Origin: Mobilibacterium timonense
GTDB taxonomy: Bacteria > Bacillota > Clostridia > Peptostreptococcales > Anaerovoracaceae
Direction of reading: 5' to 3'
Length of the DNA stretch: 64,000 nucleotides
Assembly: GCF_900155555.1 (NCBI RefSeq)
Contig: NZ_FUHN01000007.1
Span: forward strand, 303,912 to 367,911
Shown: positions 36,970-44,452 of the stretch, piece after piece
Layout: each line of letters begins with the position of its first letter
Position numbering within the stretch: position 1 is the first letter of the stretch
Translations under genes and position numbers: made by a program
Notes under the pieces: generated by a model
The model's input: only the letters and a program-made list of their open reading frames with translations
Told to the model about the DNA's origin: nothing
The model's database searches: none

Positions 36970-37680
36970 TCAGTTCCTGTCCCTCAGGAGCATGATCCTG
37001 AGCAGGGACGCCACGGCGGTGGCTAGGGCAGCCACATAGGTCATTGCAGCGGCCCTCAGGACTTTTTTGCTTCCTGTATAATCTGCGTCGTCCACTATTC
37101 CTATGGTCCTCATCTGTTTCAGCGCCCTTCTGCTGGCGTTCAGCTCCACCGGAAGTGTAACCAGGTGGAAAAGCACCACAAACACGAAGCAGAGCGTGCC
37201 TATGTTGAAGAACAGGGAGCCGTAGGCGTTGGTAGTGGACAGCACAAGCCCGAGAATTATCAGTGGCCAGGAGAATCTGGAGGTCAGGTTCACCACCGGA
37301 ACAAGCAGGTTCCTGACCTTGATGGGAGCATATCCGACCCCATGCTGAATGGCGTGGCCCACCTCATGACAGGCGATGCACATCGCTGCTATGGAACTGG
37401 TCCCCGCGATCTCACTGGACAGGTTCACTGAATTGCTGGAAGGATCGTAATAATCGTTGAGAGCCTCCCCCCTTATCACGTTCACCGGAACGTTCTGAAG
37501 TCCGTTGGCATCCAGCACCATTCTGGCCGCCTGGGCTCCCGTGATCCCCCTGCTGTTCCTTATCTGTGAATATCTGCTGTATGCTGATTTTATGTTAGCC
37601 TGCACGATGATGGTGAAAATCATGGCAGGTATCAGTACTATCATGGATGTGTAATATCCCCATCCTCCGTAATAATACAT
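36970..37680 (-). CDS. Membrane zinc metallopeptidase, YugP family
   Basis: This 236-residue membrane protein has a zinc-metalloprotease motif CIACHEVGHAIQH (HEVGH at 105-109). An N-terminal membrane helix (about 12-28) and three more after the active site complete it. YugP-family members are inner-membrane proteases without an established substrate. The gene sits between fmt and rsmB in the same orientation, a common location in Clostridia. Confidence 0.93.
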   Translation of the reverse strand: MYYYGGWGYYTSMIVLIPAMIFTIIVQANIKSAYSRYSQIRNSRGITGAQAARMVLDANGLQNVPVNVIRGEALNDYYDPSSNSVNLSSEIAGTSSIAAMCIACHEVGHAIQHGVGYAPIKVRNLLVPVVNLTSRFSWPLIILGLVLSTTNAYGSLFFNIGTLCFVFVVLFHLVTLPVELNASRRALKQMRTIGIVDDADYTGSKKVLRAAAMTYVAALATAVASLLRIMLLRDRN

Positions 37681-37720
37681 TTATCTACACCCCTTTCGAT
37701 GATCTCTGCTTCAGTCCCGC

Positions 37721-38665
37721 TTAACCGGGCTCGTTGGTGAAACGATCCCCCGGCGCGAGCCGCCTTCCCCGCAGGAAATCCCTTGCGCTCATCCGCTTTT
37801 TCCCCTGGAGCTGCAGCTCGTATATCCTCAGCTGACCCTCTCCGCAGCTGATGTCGAACCAGTCTTTTGTCACATCGGATATGGTACCCGGAACGCCTTT
37901 CGCCGGGAGGTCCAGCACCTCACCGCCGTAAAACTTCACCATCTTGTCCCCGAGAAAACTGTGGAGAACAGGCCAGGACTTGAATGCCCTGAGCTTTCTC
38001 TCCTCCTCCCGGGCACTGCCGGAAAAGTCCGTAAGTCCGTCCGATTTTTTTATCATGTGGGCGTATGTTGAAAGGCTGTCGTCCTGTGGAACGGCCTTTA
38101 TCGTCCTGTCCACTATTCCCGGGAGAGTGTCCATGAAGAGCTGTGCCCCCATGTGAGACAGCTCTTCTGACAGCTGTAGGATGTCCTTGTCTCCGATCTC
38201 CAGTTCACGGCTCGCCAGCATGTCCCCTGTATCCAGGCCTTTGTCCATCTGCATCAGTGTTACGCCGGTCTTTTCCTTTCCCTGGAGTATAGCGTACTGC
38301 ATGGGAGCAGCGCCTCTCAGCTCCGGAAGAAGAGATCCGTGGATGTTCACGCATCCCAGCTCCGGGATGCTCAGCACGCTCTCCGGCAATATCTGCCCGT
38401 AGGCCGCCACCACTATGATGTCCGGTCTAAGCTCCCTGAGTCTCTCGATGAATTCCTGATCCTTTCTCACCGAAAAAGGCTGAGCCACCTGCAAGCCGTA
38501 TTCCTCTGCGGCCTTCTTGACAGGGGAGCTGGTCATCTTTCCCCGGTTGCCCCTCTTGTCAGGCTGTGTCACCACCAGCTCCAGTTCGATGTCATCCCTC
38601 TCCGCCATCGCTCTGAGACACGGAACCGCGAAATCCGGAGTCCCCATATATACTGCTTTTATCAA
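37721..38665 (-). CDS. fmt: Methionyl-tRNA formyltransferase
   Basis: This enzyme of about 314 residues formylates initiator Met-tRNA. Its N-terminal fold has AVYMGTPDFAVPCLRAM, the tetrahydrofolate site INIHGSLLPELRGAAPMQYAIL with catalytic Asn and His, and LDTGDM. The C-terminal domain follows. The likely start is TTG 38665, six bases after AAAGG, giving the standard MIKAVYMGTPDF. A GTG eight codons earlier has a poor ribosome site. def lies directly upstream, coupling formylation and deformylation. Confidence 0.96.
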   Translation of the reverse strand: MIKAVYMGTPDFAVPCLRAMAERDDIELELVVTQPDKRGNRGKMTSSPVKKAAEEYGLQVAQPFSVRKDQEFIERLRELRPDIIVVAAYGQILPESVLSIPELGCVNIHGSLLPELRGAAPMQYAILQGKEKTGVTLMQMDKGLDTGDMLASRELEIGDKDILQLSEELSHMGAQLFMDTLPGIVDRTIKAVPQDDSLSTYAHMIKKSDGLTDFSGSAREEERKLRAFKSWPVLHSFLGDKMVKFYGGEVLDLPAKGVPGTISDVTKDWFDISCGEGQLRIYELQLQGKKRMSARDFLRGRRLAPGDRFTNEPG

Positions 38666-38733
38666 ATCAACGCCTTTCTTCTCTGCCACTGTCTGTTTCT
38701 GTCTGCCTTTGTATACTTCTGTATACTTCTTGT

Positions 38734-39255
38734 CTATTTTTCTGCAGCTGCTTCTTTCTTTCTCTCTTCCTCCAGGGCCTCCTCATACTCCTCGTTTGTC
38801 ATGACCTCTTCCGCCTTGTCGGTGTAGATCACCCCATCCAGGTGTTCATACTCGTGGCAGTTGACCACGGCCGCAAAATCTTCAAACTCGTATTCGTGCC
38901 ACTCGCCCTCAAGGTCCTGAGCTCTCATCTTGATCTTCTTCGGCCTGTTCACGTGTCCGATATATCCCGGCACGCTCAGGCACCCCTCCAGCGATGTCTG
39001 CTCTCCCTCTTTCTCGTAGATTTCAGGATTCACCATTACCAGATACTTTTCCTGGTCATCCAGATAGGGCCGGGCCACGTAGATCCTCTTAAGTACGCTC
39101 ACCTGGGGCGCTGCAAGCCCCACTCCGTCCGCCTTGTCCATGGTCTCCACCATGTCCTCGGCAAGGGCCCTTAGCCTTTGATCGAATTTCTTCACTTCCT
39201 TGCAGTGCTTCCTCAGTATGGGATCTCCAACTTCTGCTATCACCCTTGTTGCCAT
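38734..39255 (-). CDS. def: Peptide deformylase
   Basis: This 173-residue metalloenzyme removes the formyl group from nascent proteins. All three motifs are intact: GVGLAAPQ (44-51), EGCLSVPG with metal ligand C92, and HEYEHLDG with ligands H134 and H138 and catalytic E135. The C-terminal tail is Glu/Lys-rich. The gap to fmt contains a short direct repeat GTATACTTCT (twice, near 38710-38730). Confidence 0.98.
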   Translation of the reverse strand: MATRVIAEVGDPILRKHCKEVKKFDQRLRALAEDMVETMDKADGVGLAAPQVSVLKRIYVARPYLDDQEKYLVMVNPEIYEKEGEQTSLEGCLSVPGYIGHVNRPKKIKMRAQDLEGEWHEYEFEDFAAVVNCHEYEHLDGVIYTDKAEEVMTNEEYEEALEEERKKEAAAEK

Positions 39256-39290
39256 AAAAACTCACTCCTTTGACGTTCTTGTATGTGCGA

Positions 39291-41291
39291 TCAATATGGA
39301 TTGATATCTATCTCAATGTGCCACGGGTCTTTCCGTTCCATGCCCCGCTCCCTCTCTTCCATGAAAAGGCGGACATATCCCGACCTGGTCCCCTTAGGCG
39401 CTTTGATGATGAATGTCACCCTTTCTCTTCCGCCGGTCCTCAACGTATCCGGCTTCACCTTCAGGTACTGGGCTCCAGGAGGCATGCCCGGGATGGTCAT
39501 CAGCATCTGTTTGAATGCCTCGGCCTTTTCCATAAGCTGGTCCTCCGTGACCTCGTCATATGCTCCCGTGAATGATATTGCGATTATATCAGAGAAGGGT
39601 GGGTAATTCATGATTCTTCTGTGTAGCAGCTCCGTCTCGTAGAACCCCTCATAATCTCCTCTGGCTGCAGCTGCTATGGCGTCGTCCTCGGGTTCGAAGG
39701 TCTGGATGATGACCCGGCTCCTTCCCGACCGCCTGCCGGCCCTGCCGGAGACCTGGGTTATGAGCTGAAAAGTCCTCTCCGATGCCCTGTAGTCCGGGAT
39801 GTTCAGCGTTGTGTCCGCAAGGACGATGCCCACAAGTCCCACATTGCCGAAGTCCAATCCCTTGGCCAGTATCTGTGTGCCGATGAGGATGTTGGTCTTC
39901 CCCTTCTCAAAATCCGAGATGGTCCTGTCTATATCCTTCTGAGACGTGGCAGTATCCAGGTCGAACCTGGCCGTACTGGCATCCGGGAAGAGTGCTTCCA
40001 CCTGTTCCTGGATGCGCTCTGTCCCCGCTCCCATCATCCTGAGCTCGGTGCTGCCGCATTCAGGGCACTTGTCCGGCACCGGAAAGACCCTGCCGCAATA
40101 GTGACACATGGCCCCTCTCAGGGATTTATGATATGTCAGTGAAATGCCGCAGTCCGGGCACTTCAGCCTGGCTCCGCAGTCCCGGCAGAATATAGAAGGA
40201 GCAAAACCTCTCCTGTTGAGAAAAAGGATGATCTGCTCGTCCCTGTCCAGGGTCTCTCGAATGGCTTCATAGAGGCGCCGGCTGAGGAGATTCCTGTTGC
40301 CATCCCTCGCCTCCTGCCTCATGTCGGCTATCTCTACGTCCGGCATGACGCTGGAACCGATGCGGCTGTTCATGGTTATAAGCTGATAGATACCGGCCTT
40401 CGCCCTGGAATATGAAACTATGCTGGGAGTCGCGCTGCCCATGAGGAGCACACCTCCATTCATGAGGCATCTCTTGTAGGCCACATCCACGGTCTCGTAT
40501 TTAGGATTGTGATCAGACTTGTAAGTCGTCTCGTGTTCCTCGTCTATTACGATCAGACCTATGTTCTCCGCAGGGGCGAACACAGCAGTCCTGGCCCCGA
40601 CGATTATTCTTGCAGTACCCTCTCTTATCCTCAGCCATTCGGCCAGCTTCTGAGATGTTGTGAGCCTGCTGTGGAGCGTGGCCATCATCTCCTTTCCGAA
40701 GCGCGTTTCGAACCTTCTTCTGATCTGTGTGGAAAGGGCTATCTCAGATGCCAGAACGATGACGGTCCTCCCGAGCGCCAGGGCCTTTTCCGCTGCCCTC
40801 ATGTAAACCTCGGTCTTGCCGCTGTTGGTGACACCTTTTATCAGAAAAGCCCCCGCTTCACCGGCTTCCAGCTGATCATCGATCCTGTCCACGGCCTTCT
40901 GCTGATCGCTGCTGAGGGTCATGACCTGCTCTTCGTCGGGTCCATCCTGGATCTTCACCATCTTCCTGGTGTCCTTCTTGCCGCCCACCGTAAAGAGCTT
41001 GATACCGTCTATGTATTTCGTGCCGTATCTGCCCTTCATCCATACAGCGGTCTCAACCATCTCCGCGTTCAGAGACCTCTTGATGTCCACATCAGATATG
41101 TCCTTGATCCTCGAAGGGCTTATCTCAGGTTCTATACCGGTCTCAAATACATATCCATTCACCGGTTTTTTCCTCCTGGCGAATGGCACCAGCACCTTGT
41201 CCCCAACGACCACGCTGTCGGGAGCCCTGTAGGTGTAAAAAGTATCAGTGTTCTGACTCTTGTTGTCTATGACTACGCTGACATACTGCAC
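39291..41291 (-). CDS. priA: Primosomal replication helicase PriA
   Basis: This 666-residue helicase restarts stalled forks. An N-terminal DNA 3'-end-binding domain is followed by helicase motif I GVTNSGKTEVYMRA, motif II DEEHETTYKSD and SATPSI. The zinc cluster has four C-x2-C pairs (CRDCGARLKCPDC, CHYCG, CPECG). The second helicase lobe has GTQILAKGLDFGNVGL and SGRAGR. It is shorter than E. coli PriA (732) but normal for Clostridia. The start is GTG 41291 with AGGAGGG upstream. Confidence 0.97.
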   Translation of the reverse strand: MQYVSVVIDNKSQNTDTFYTYRAPDSVVVGDKVLVPFARRKKPVNGYVFETGIEPEISPSRIKDISDVDIKRSLNAEMVETAVWMKGRYGTKYIDGIKLFTVGGKKDTRKMVKIQDGPDEEQVMTLSSDQQKAVDRIDDQLEAGEAGAFLIKGVTNSGKTEVYMRAAEKALALGRTVIVLASEIALSTQIRRRFETRFGKEMMATLHSRLTTSQKLAEWLRIREGTARIIVGARTAVFAPAENIGLIVIDEEHETTYKSDHNPKYETVDVAYKRCLMNGGVLLMGSATPSIVSYSRAKAGIYQLITMNSRIGSSVMPDVEIADMRQEARDGNRNLLSRRLYEAIRETLDRDEQIILFLNRRGFAPSIFCRDCGARLKCPDCGISLTYHKSLRGAMCHYCGRVFPVPDKCPECGSTELRMMGAGTERIQEQVEALFPDASTARFDLDTATSQKDIDRTISDFEKGKTNILIGTQILAKGLDFGNVGLVGIVLADTTLNIPDYRASERTFQLITQVSGRAGRRSGRSRVIIQTFEPEDDAIAAAARGDYEGFYETELLHRRIMNYPPFSDIIAISFTGAYDEVTEDQLMEKAEAFKQMLMTIPGMPPGAQYLKVKPDTLRTGGRERVTFIIKAPKGTRSGYVRLFMEERERGMERKDPWHIEIDINPY

Positions 41292-41352
41292 GGCTCCCTC
41301 CTTTCACCAAAATGACCCGGAGCTTGAGCGCCCCGGGCCAAAACTCTCTGAT

Positions 41353-41358
41353 ATTATA
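41353..41358 (-). promoter_or_regulatory. Candidate -10 box upstream of priA
   Basis: The minus strand carries a perfect TATAAT about 60 bases before the priA start. No convincing -35 is seen. A GC-rich hairpin (CCCGG/CCGGG arms near 41315-41338) would lie in the leader. Confidence 0.3.
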
Positions 41359-41418
41359 CACTCATCGGGGACGTCGCGCGACCCCGCGTCACAGGCATAT
41401 GTTTTTTCAAAGCGGCCA

Positions 41419-42429
41419 CTACAGAAGGAAGATGTTGTTCTCAGCACACTCCTTGATCATGTCCTCAGGCCATACGGAGACCTGGACCTCTCCGATGTGG
41501 GCTTTTCTCAGGAAATACATGCAGAGACGGCTCTGGCCGATGCCTCCGCCGATGGACAGCGGGATGGTGCCGTCTATGACTCCCTTGTGGAAAGGCATCT
41601 CCAGCCTGTCCAGTTTTCCGTCTATCTCCAGCTGGCGCTTCATGGCCTCGGCATCTACTCTGATGCCCATGGAAGAGATCTCAAAAGCCTCCTGCAGGAT
41701 GTCGTTCCAAAGGATGATGTCTCCGTTCAGCTCCCAGTCGTCGTAATCCGGAGCTCTTCCGTCGTGCTTCTCGCCGGAAGCCAGGACGCCGCCGATCTTC
41801 TTGATGAATACTGCACCGTACTTCTCGGCGACGATGCTCTCTCTTTCCTTAGGAGTCTTGTCGGGATATGCATCCTCCAGCTCCTGTGAGGTGATGAACG
41901 TTATCTCGTTAGGAATCTCGTTCTGGATGTCTCTGTAGAGCCTGTTCACATAATCGCTGAGGTTCTTGATGGCGTTGTAGATGGTCCTTACGGTCTCCTC
42001 GAGGTACTCCTCGGTCCTCTGCTCCTTTGTGATGACCTTCTCCCAGTCCCACTGGTCGACGTACACGGAGTGTAGGTTATCCATCTCCTCGTCTCTCCTT
42101 ATGGCGTTCATGTCCGTGTAGATGCCCTTGCCAGGCTCCACACCGTACTTTCCGAGAGCCATCCTCTTCCACTTTGCCAGAGACTGGACCACTTCTACCT
42201 TCGCTTCATTCATGTCCTTGATGGTAAATTCAACGCGCCTCTCGTATCCGTTCAGAGTGTCGTTGAGTCCGGATTCCGGGAAAACGAAAAGCGGTGCGGT
42301 CACACGTCTCAGCTGCAGGCCGTAGGCCAGCTCCTGCTGGAAGTAGTCTTTCACCTTCTTGATGGCCCTCTGGGTCTCTCTCTGGTCGAGGATCGGCTGG
42401 TAGCCCTCCGGAATTATAACCTTGCTCAT
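41419..42429 (-). CDS. asnA: Aspartate--ammonia ligase (AsnA-type asparagine synthetase)
   Basis: This enzyme of about 336 residues has the class II aminoacyl-tRNA-synthetase fold and makes asparagine from aspartate, ammonia and ATP. Conserved blocks are YQPILDQRETQRAIKKVKDYFQ, RVTAPLFVFPESGLNDTLNG, HSVYVDQWDWEKVI and the C-terminal GGGIGQSRLCMYFLRKAHIGEVQ. The start at 42429 follows AAAGGGG. An upstream ATG adds six residues. It lies 50 bp downstream of queH on the same strand. Confidence 0.98.
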   Translation of the reverse strand: MSKVIIPEGYQPILDQRETQRAIKKVKDYFQQELAYGLQLRRVTAPLFVFPESGLNDTLNGYERRVEFTIKDMNEAKVEVVQSLAKWKRMALGKYGVEPGKGIYTDMNAIRRDEEMDNLHSVYVDQWDWEKVITKEQRTEEYLEETVRTIYNAIKNLSDYVNRLYRDIQNEIPNEITFITSQELEDAYPDKTPKERESIVAEKYGAVFIKKIGGVLASGEKHDGRAPDYDDWELNGDIILWNDILQEAFEISSMGIRVDAEAMKRQLEIDGKLDRLEMPFHKGVIDGTIPLSIGGGIGQSRLCMYFLRKAHIGEVQVSVWPEDMIKECAENNIFLL

Positions 42430-42479
42430 TTTCAATACCCCTTTCATGCTTACTCATATCCGTAAAAGGAACGAAATCG

Positions 42480-43196
42480 TTATCTGCGGGCCGGCTCGAC
42501 CAGGCCATTGTCTCTGGCGTACTCGCAGCCGCAGAAGCGCTGACGGTACAGCCCGTATTTCTTCGACAGCTCCACGCTTCTCCTGAAACCGTCTTTTTTC
42601 TTGAAGTCTATATCTAAAAAGTCAGCGTTCATGCCCTCTCCGAGGGAGTTGCCAATTTGAGAGATCAGCTGGTAGTTCTTGTGAGGGCTCACCGTCATGG
42701 TGGTCGTAAAGTAGTCGAACCCCAGCGACTCGGCCGTCCGCGCCGTCTCCGCCAGCCTCATCTCGAAGCACACCGTGCAGCGCTTTCCTCCCTCGGGCTC
42801 ATCCTTCAGAGGCTCAGCTCTCTTCAGATACTCCCAGGTATCGTATGGCCCTTCCATGTAATCCACGAAGGTCTCATCCTTGTGATCCCTGTTGAATCCG
42901 TCCAGGAACTTCCTGAGGTTGTCTCTCCTGAGATAATATTCTTCACTGTCCGTGATGTTTGGATTATAATAAAAAACCGTCACGGAATAGTCGAAAGCGA
43001 TACGCTCTACACAGGCGGTGGCGCATGGTCCGCAGCAGGCGTGCAGCAGCACACGCGGCTTCTCCGGATCCAGCATCAGACCGCCGTATTTGCCGGTCAC
43101 GAGGCCAGACATGCCCACATGATCCACGGGAACGACACCCATGGTCTTCTGGCTCTTTTCCCTTGAGCTCTTATCGCTGCCGGTCATTCCAGACAT
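42480..43196 (-). CDS. queH: Epoxyqueuosine reductase QueH
   Basis: This 238-residue enzyme (formerly DUF208) catalyses the last step of queuosine synthesis, reducing epoxyqueuosine in tRNA. It is the non-cobalamin alternative to QueG. Its iron-sulfur and second-metal cysteines are visible: HACCGPCATAC near residue 52, RCTVCFEMRL and RFCGCEYAR. An N-terminal extension of about 40 residues is poorly conserved. queA and tgt lie about 22 kb away in this window, so the pathway end is complete, while queuosine-precursor genes are not present here. Confidence 0.94.
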   Translation of the reverse strand: MSGMTGSDKSSREKSQKTMGVVPVDHVGMSGLVTGKYGGLMLDPEKPRVLLHACCGPCATACVERIAFDYSVTVFYYNPNITDSEEYYLRRDNLRKFLDGFNRDHKDETFVDYMEGPYDTWEYLKRAEPLKDEPEGGKRCTVCFEMRLAETARTAESLGFDYFTTTMTVSPHKNYQLISQIGNSLGEGMNADFLDIDFKKKDGFRRSVELSKKYGLYRQRFCGCEYARDNGLVEPARR

Positions 43197-43406
43197 CTCC
43201 TTTCAAAAAACCACGGTGGAAGTATACCATATATTTAATGTAACGTACATGTTTTTCTGTATTTTTACATAAAGCAGCGGTTTAATTTATGGTATTTTTA
43301 TAAAAGCAACATTATTTCGCATTATTTTGTTCATATATCACGAATATCGTTCGGTTTCGCCTCTGTCAGTATATCAGATGGTGATCCCGGAATTGGGGAA
43401 GAAAAA

Positions 43407-44348
43407 ATGGATCAGATCCAGCGATTTTATTCTATCAGCTCATATCTCAGAAGGACGTTCGGAAAAAAGATGGTGAAACTCTCTCTTGACGGAGGTTTCA
43501 CCTGTCCTAACAGGGACGGGACCATTGGCACAGGAGGCTGTGCCTTCTGCTCGCCCGAAGGGTCCGGAGAACTGGCCTCCGACATTCCCGGCCAGATCGC
43601 CCTGCTCAGGGATAAGTGGCCGGATGCAGGTCATCTGGCATACTTCCAGAGCCACACAAACACATACGGCCCGGTGGATGACCTTCGCAGACTGTACATG
43701 TCTGCTCTTGACGACCCGCATATCTCAGGGCTGGCCATAGCGACCCGCCCTGACTGCCTGAGCGATGAGGTCCTGGACCTCCTTTCAGAGATAAACCGCA
43801 GCAACTTCCTGTGGGTCGAGCTCGGTCTCCAGTCCACAAAGGCCTCCACCATGGAAGCCATGGGGCTCGGGTATACATTCGGCGACTATGAAAGGGCGAT
43901 CGCGGAGCTGAACAGGAGAAACATCAGGACCGTATCCCACCTGATCCTCGGCCTGCCCGGAGAGACCGAAGATGACATGTTCCGGTCCGTAAGGGATGTG
44001 GTGTCCGGTGACCACGGCAGTGTCTTCGGATTGAAGCTGCACCTCCTCAACGTGGTCAGAGGCTCTGCCCTCGGAAACGCCATGCCTGACTATGTTCCGT
44101 TTTATTCTATGGAGAGTTACTGCGATCTGGTGGTCAGGCTCCTGGAAGTGATCCCTGCAGACATCACGATCCACAGGCTGACAGGAGATGTGCCAAGAGG
44201 ACTTCTCATATCTCCTGAATGGAGCTACAGAAAGCGTAGCATCCTGAATACCATCAACAGGTATCTCAGGGAGAGGGACACCTGGCAGGGAAAAGCCCTC
44301 GGACAGTGCCCGCAAGACTACTGGTCGCCCGATCCGGCAAGACCGTAA
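43407..44348 (+). CDS. Radical SAM protein, YhcC/TIGR01212 family
   Basis: This 313-residue radical SAM enzyme has the family-specific cluster motif TCPNRDGTIGTGGCAFC, with cysteines spaced more widely than the classic CxxxCxxC. It then has LATRPDCLSDEVLDLL, ELGLQSTK and RTVSHLILGLPGE, and the C-terminal block HLLNVVRGSALG. The reaction is unknown in most bacteria, and a role in translation or tRNA modification has been suspected. The gene is monocistronic, divergent from queH, and ends at a bidirectional terminator. The upstream gap 43197-43406 is AT-rich, with no clear operator. Confidence 0.93.
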   Translation: MDQIQRFYSISSYLRRTFGKKMVKLSLDGGFTCPNRDGTIGTGGCAFCSPEGSGELASDIPGQIALLRDKWPDAGHLAYFQSHTNTYGPVDDLRRLYMSALDDPHISGLAIATRPDCLSDEVLDLLSEINRSNFLWVELGLQSTKASTMEAMGLGYTFGDYERAIAELNRRNIRTVSHLILGLPGETEDDMFRSVRDVVSGDHGSVFGLKLHLLNVVRGSALGNAMPDYVPFYSMESYCDLVVRLLEVIPADITIHRLTGDVPRGLLISPEWSYRKRSILNTINRYLRERDTWQGKALGQCPQDYWSPDPARP

Positions 44349-44386
44349 GAATTTTTTTCGAGCATCATTATTTCATACAGACCCTC

Positions 44387-44428
44387 AAAAGGCGCCCCAT
44401 TCCGGAACACCGGAACAGGACGCCTTTT
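44387..44428. terminator. Bidirectional terminator between convergent genes
   Basis: AAAAGGCG (44387-44394) pairs with CGCCTTTT (44421-44428). An inner TTCCGG/CCGGAA stem (44400-44415) sits inside it. The A and T runs at both ends let it stop transcription from either side (YhcC-like rightward, cell-wall hydrolase leftward). Confidence 0.8.
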
Positions 44429-44452
44429 ACTTTGAATTTTTCCAGGACCCGC

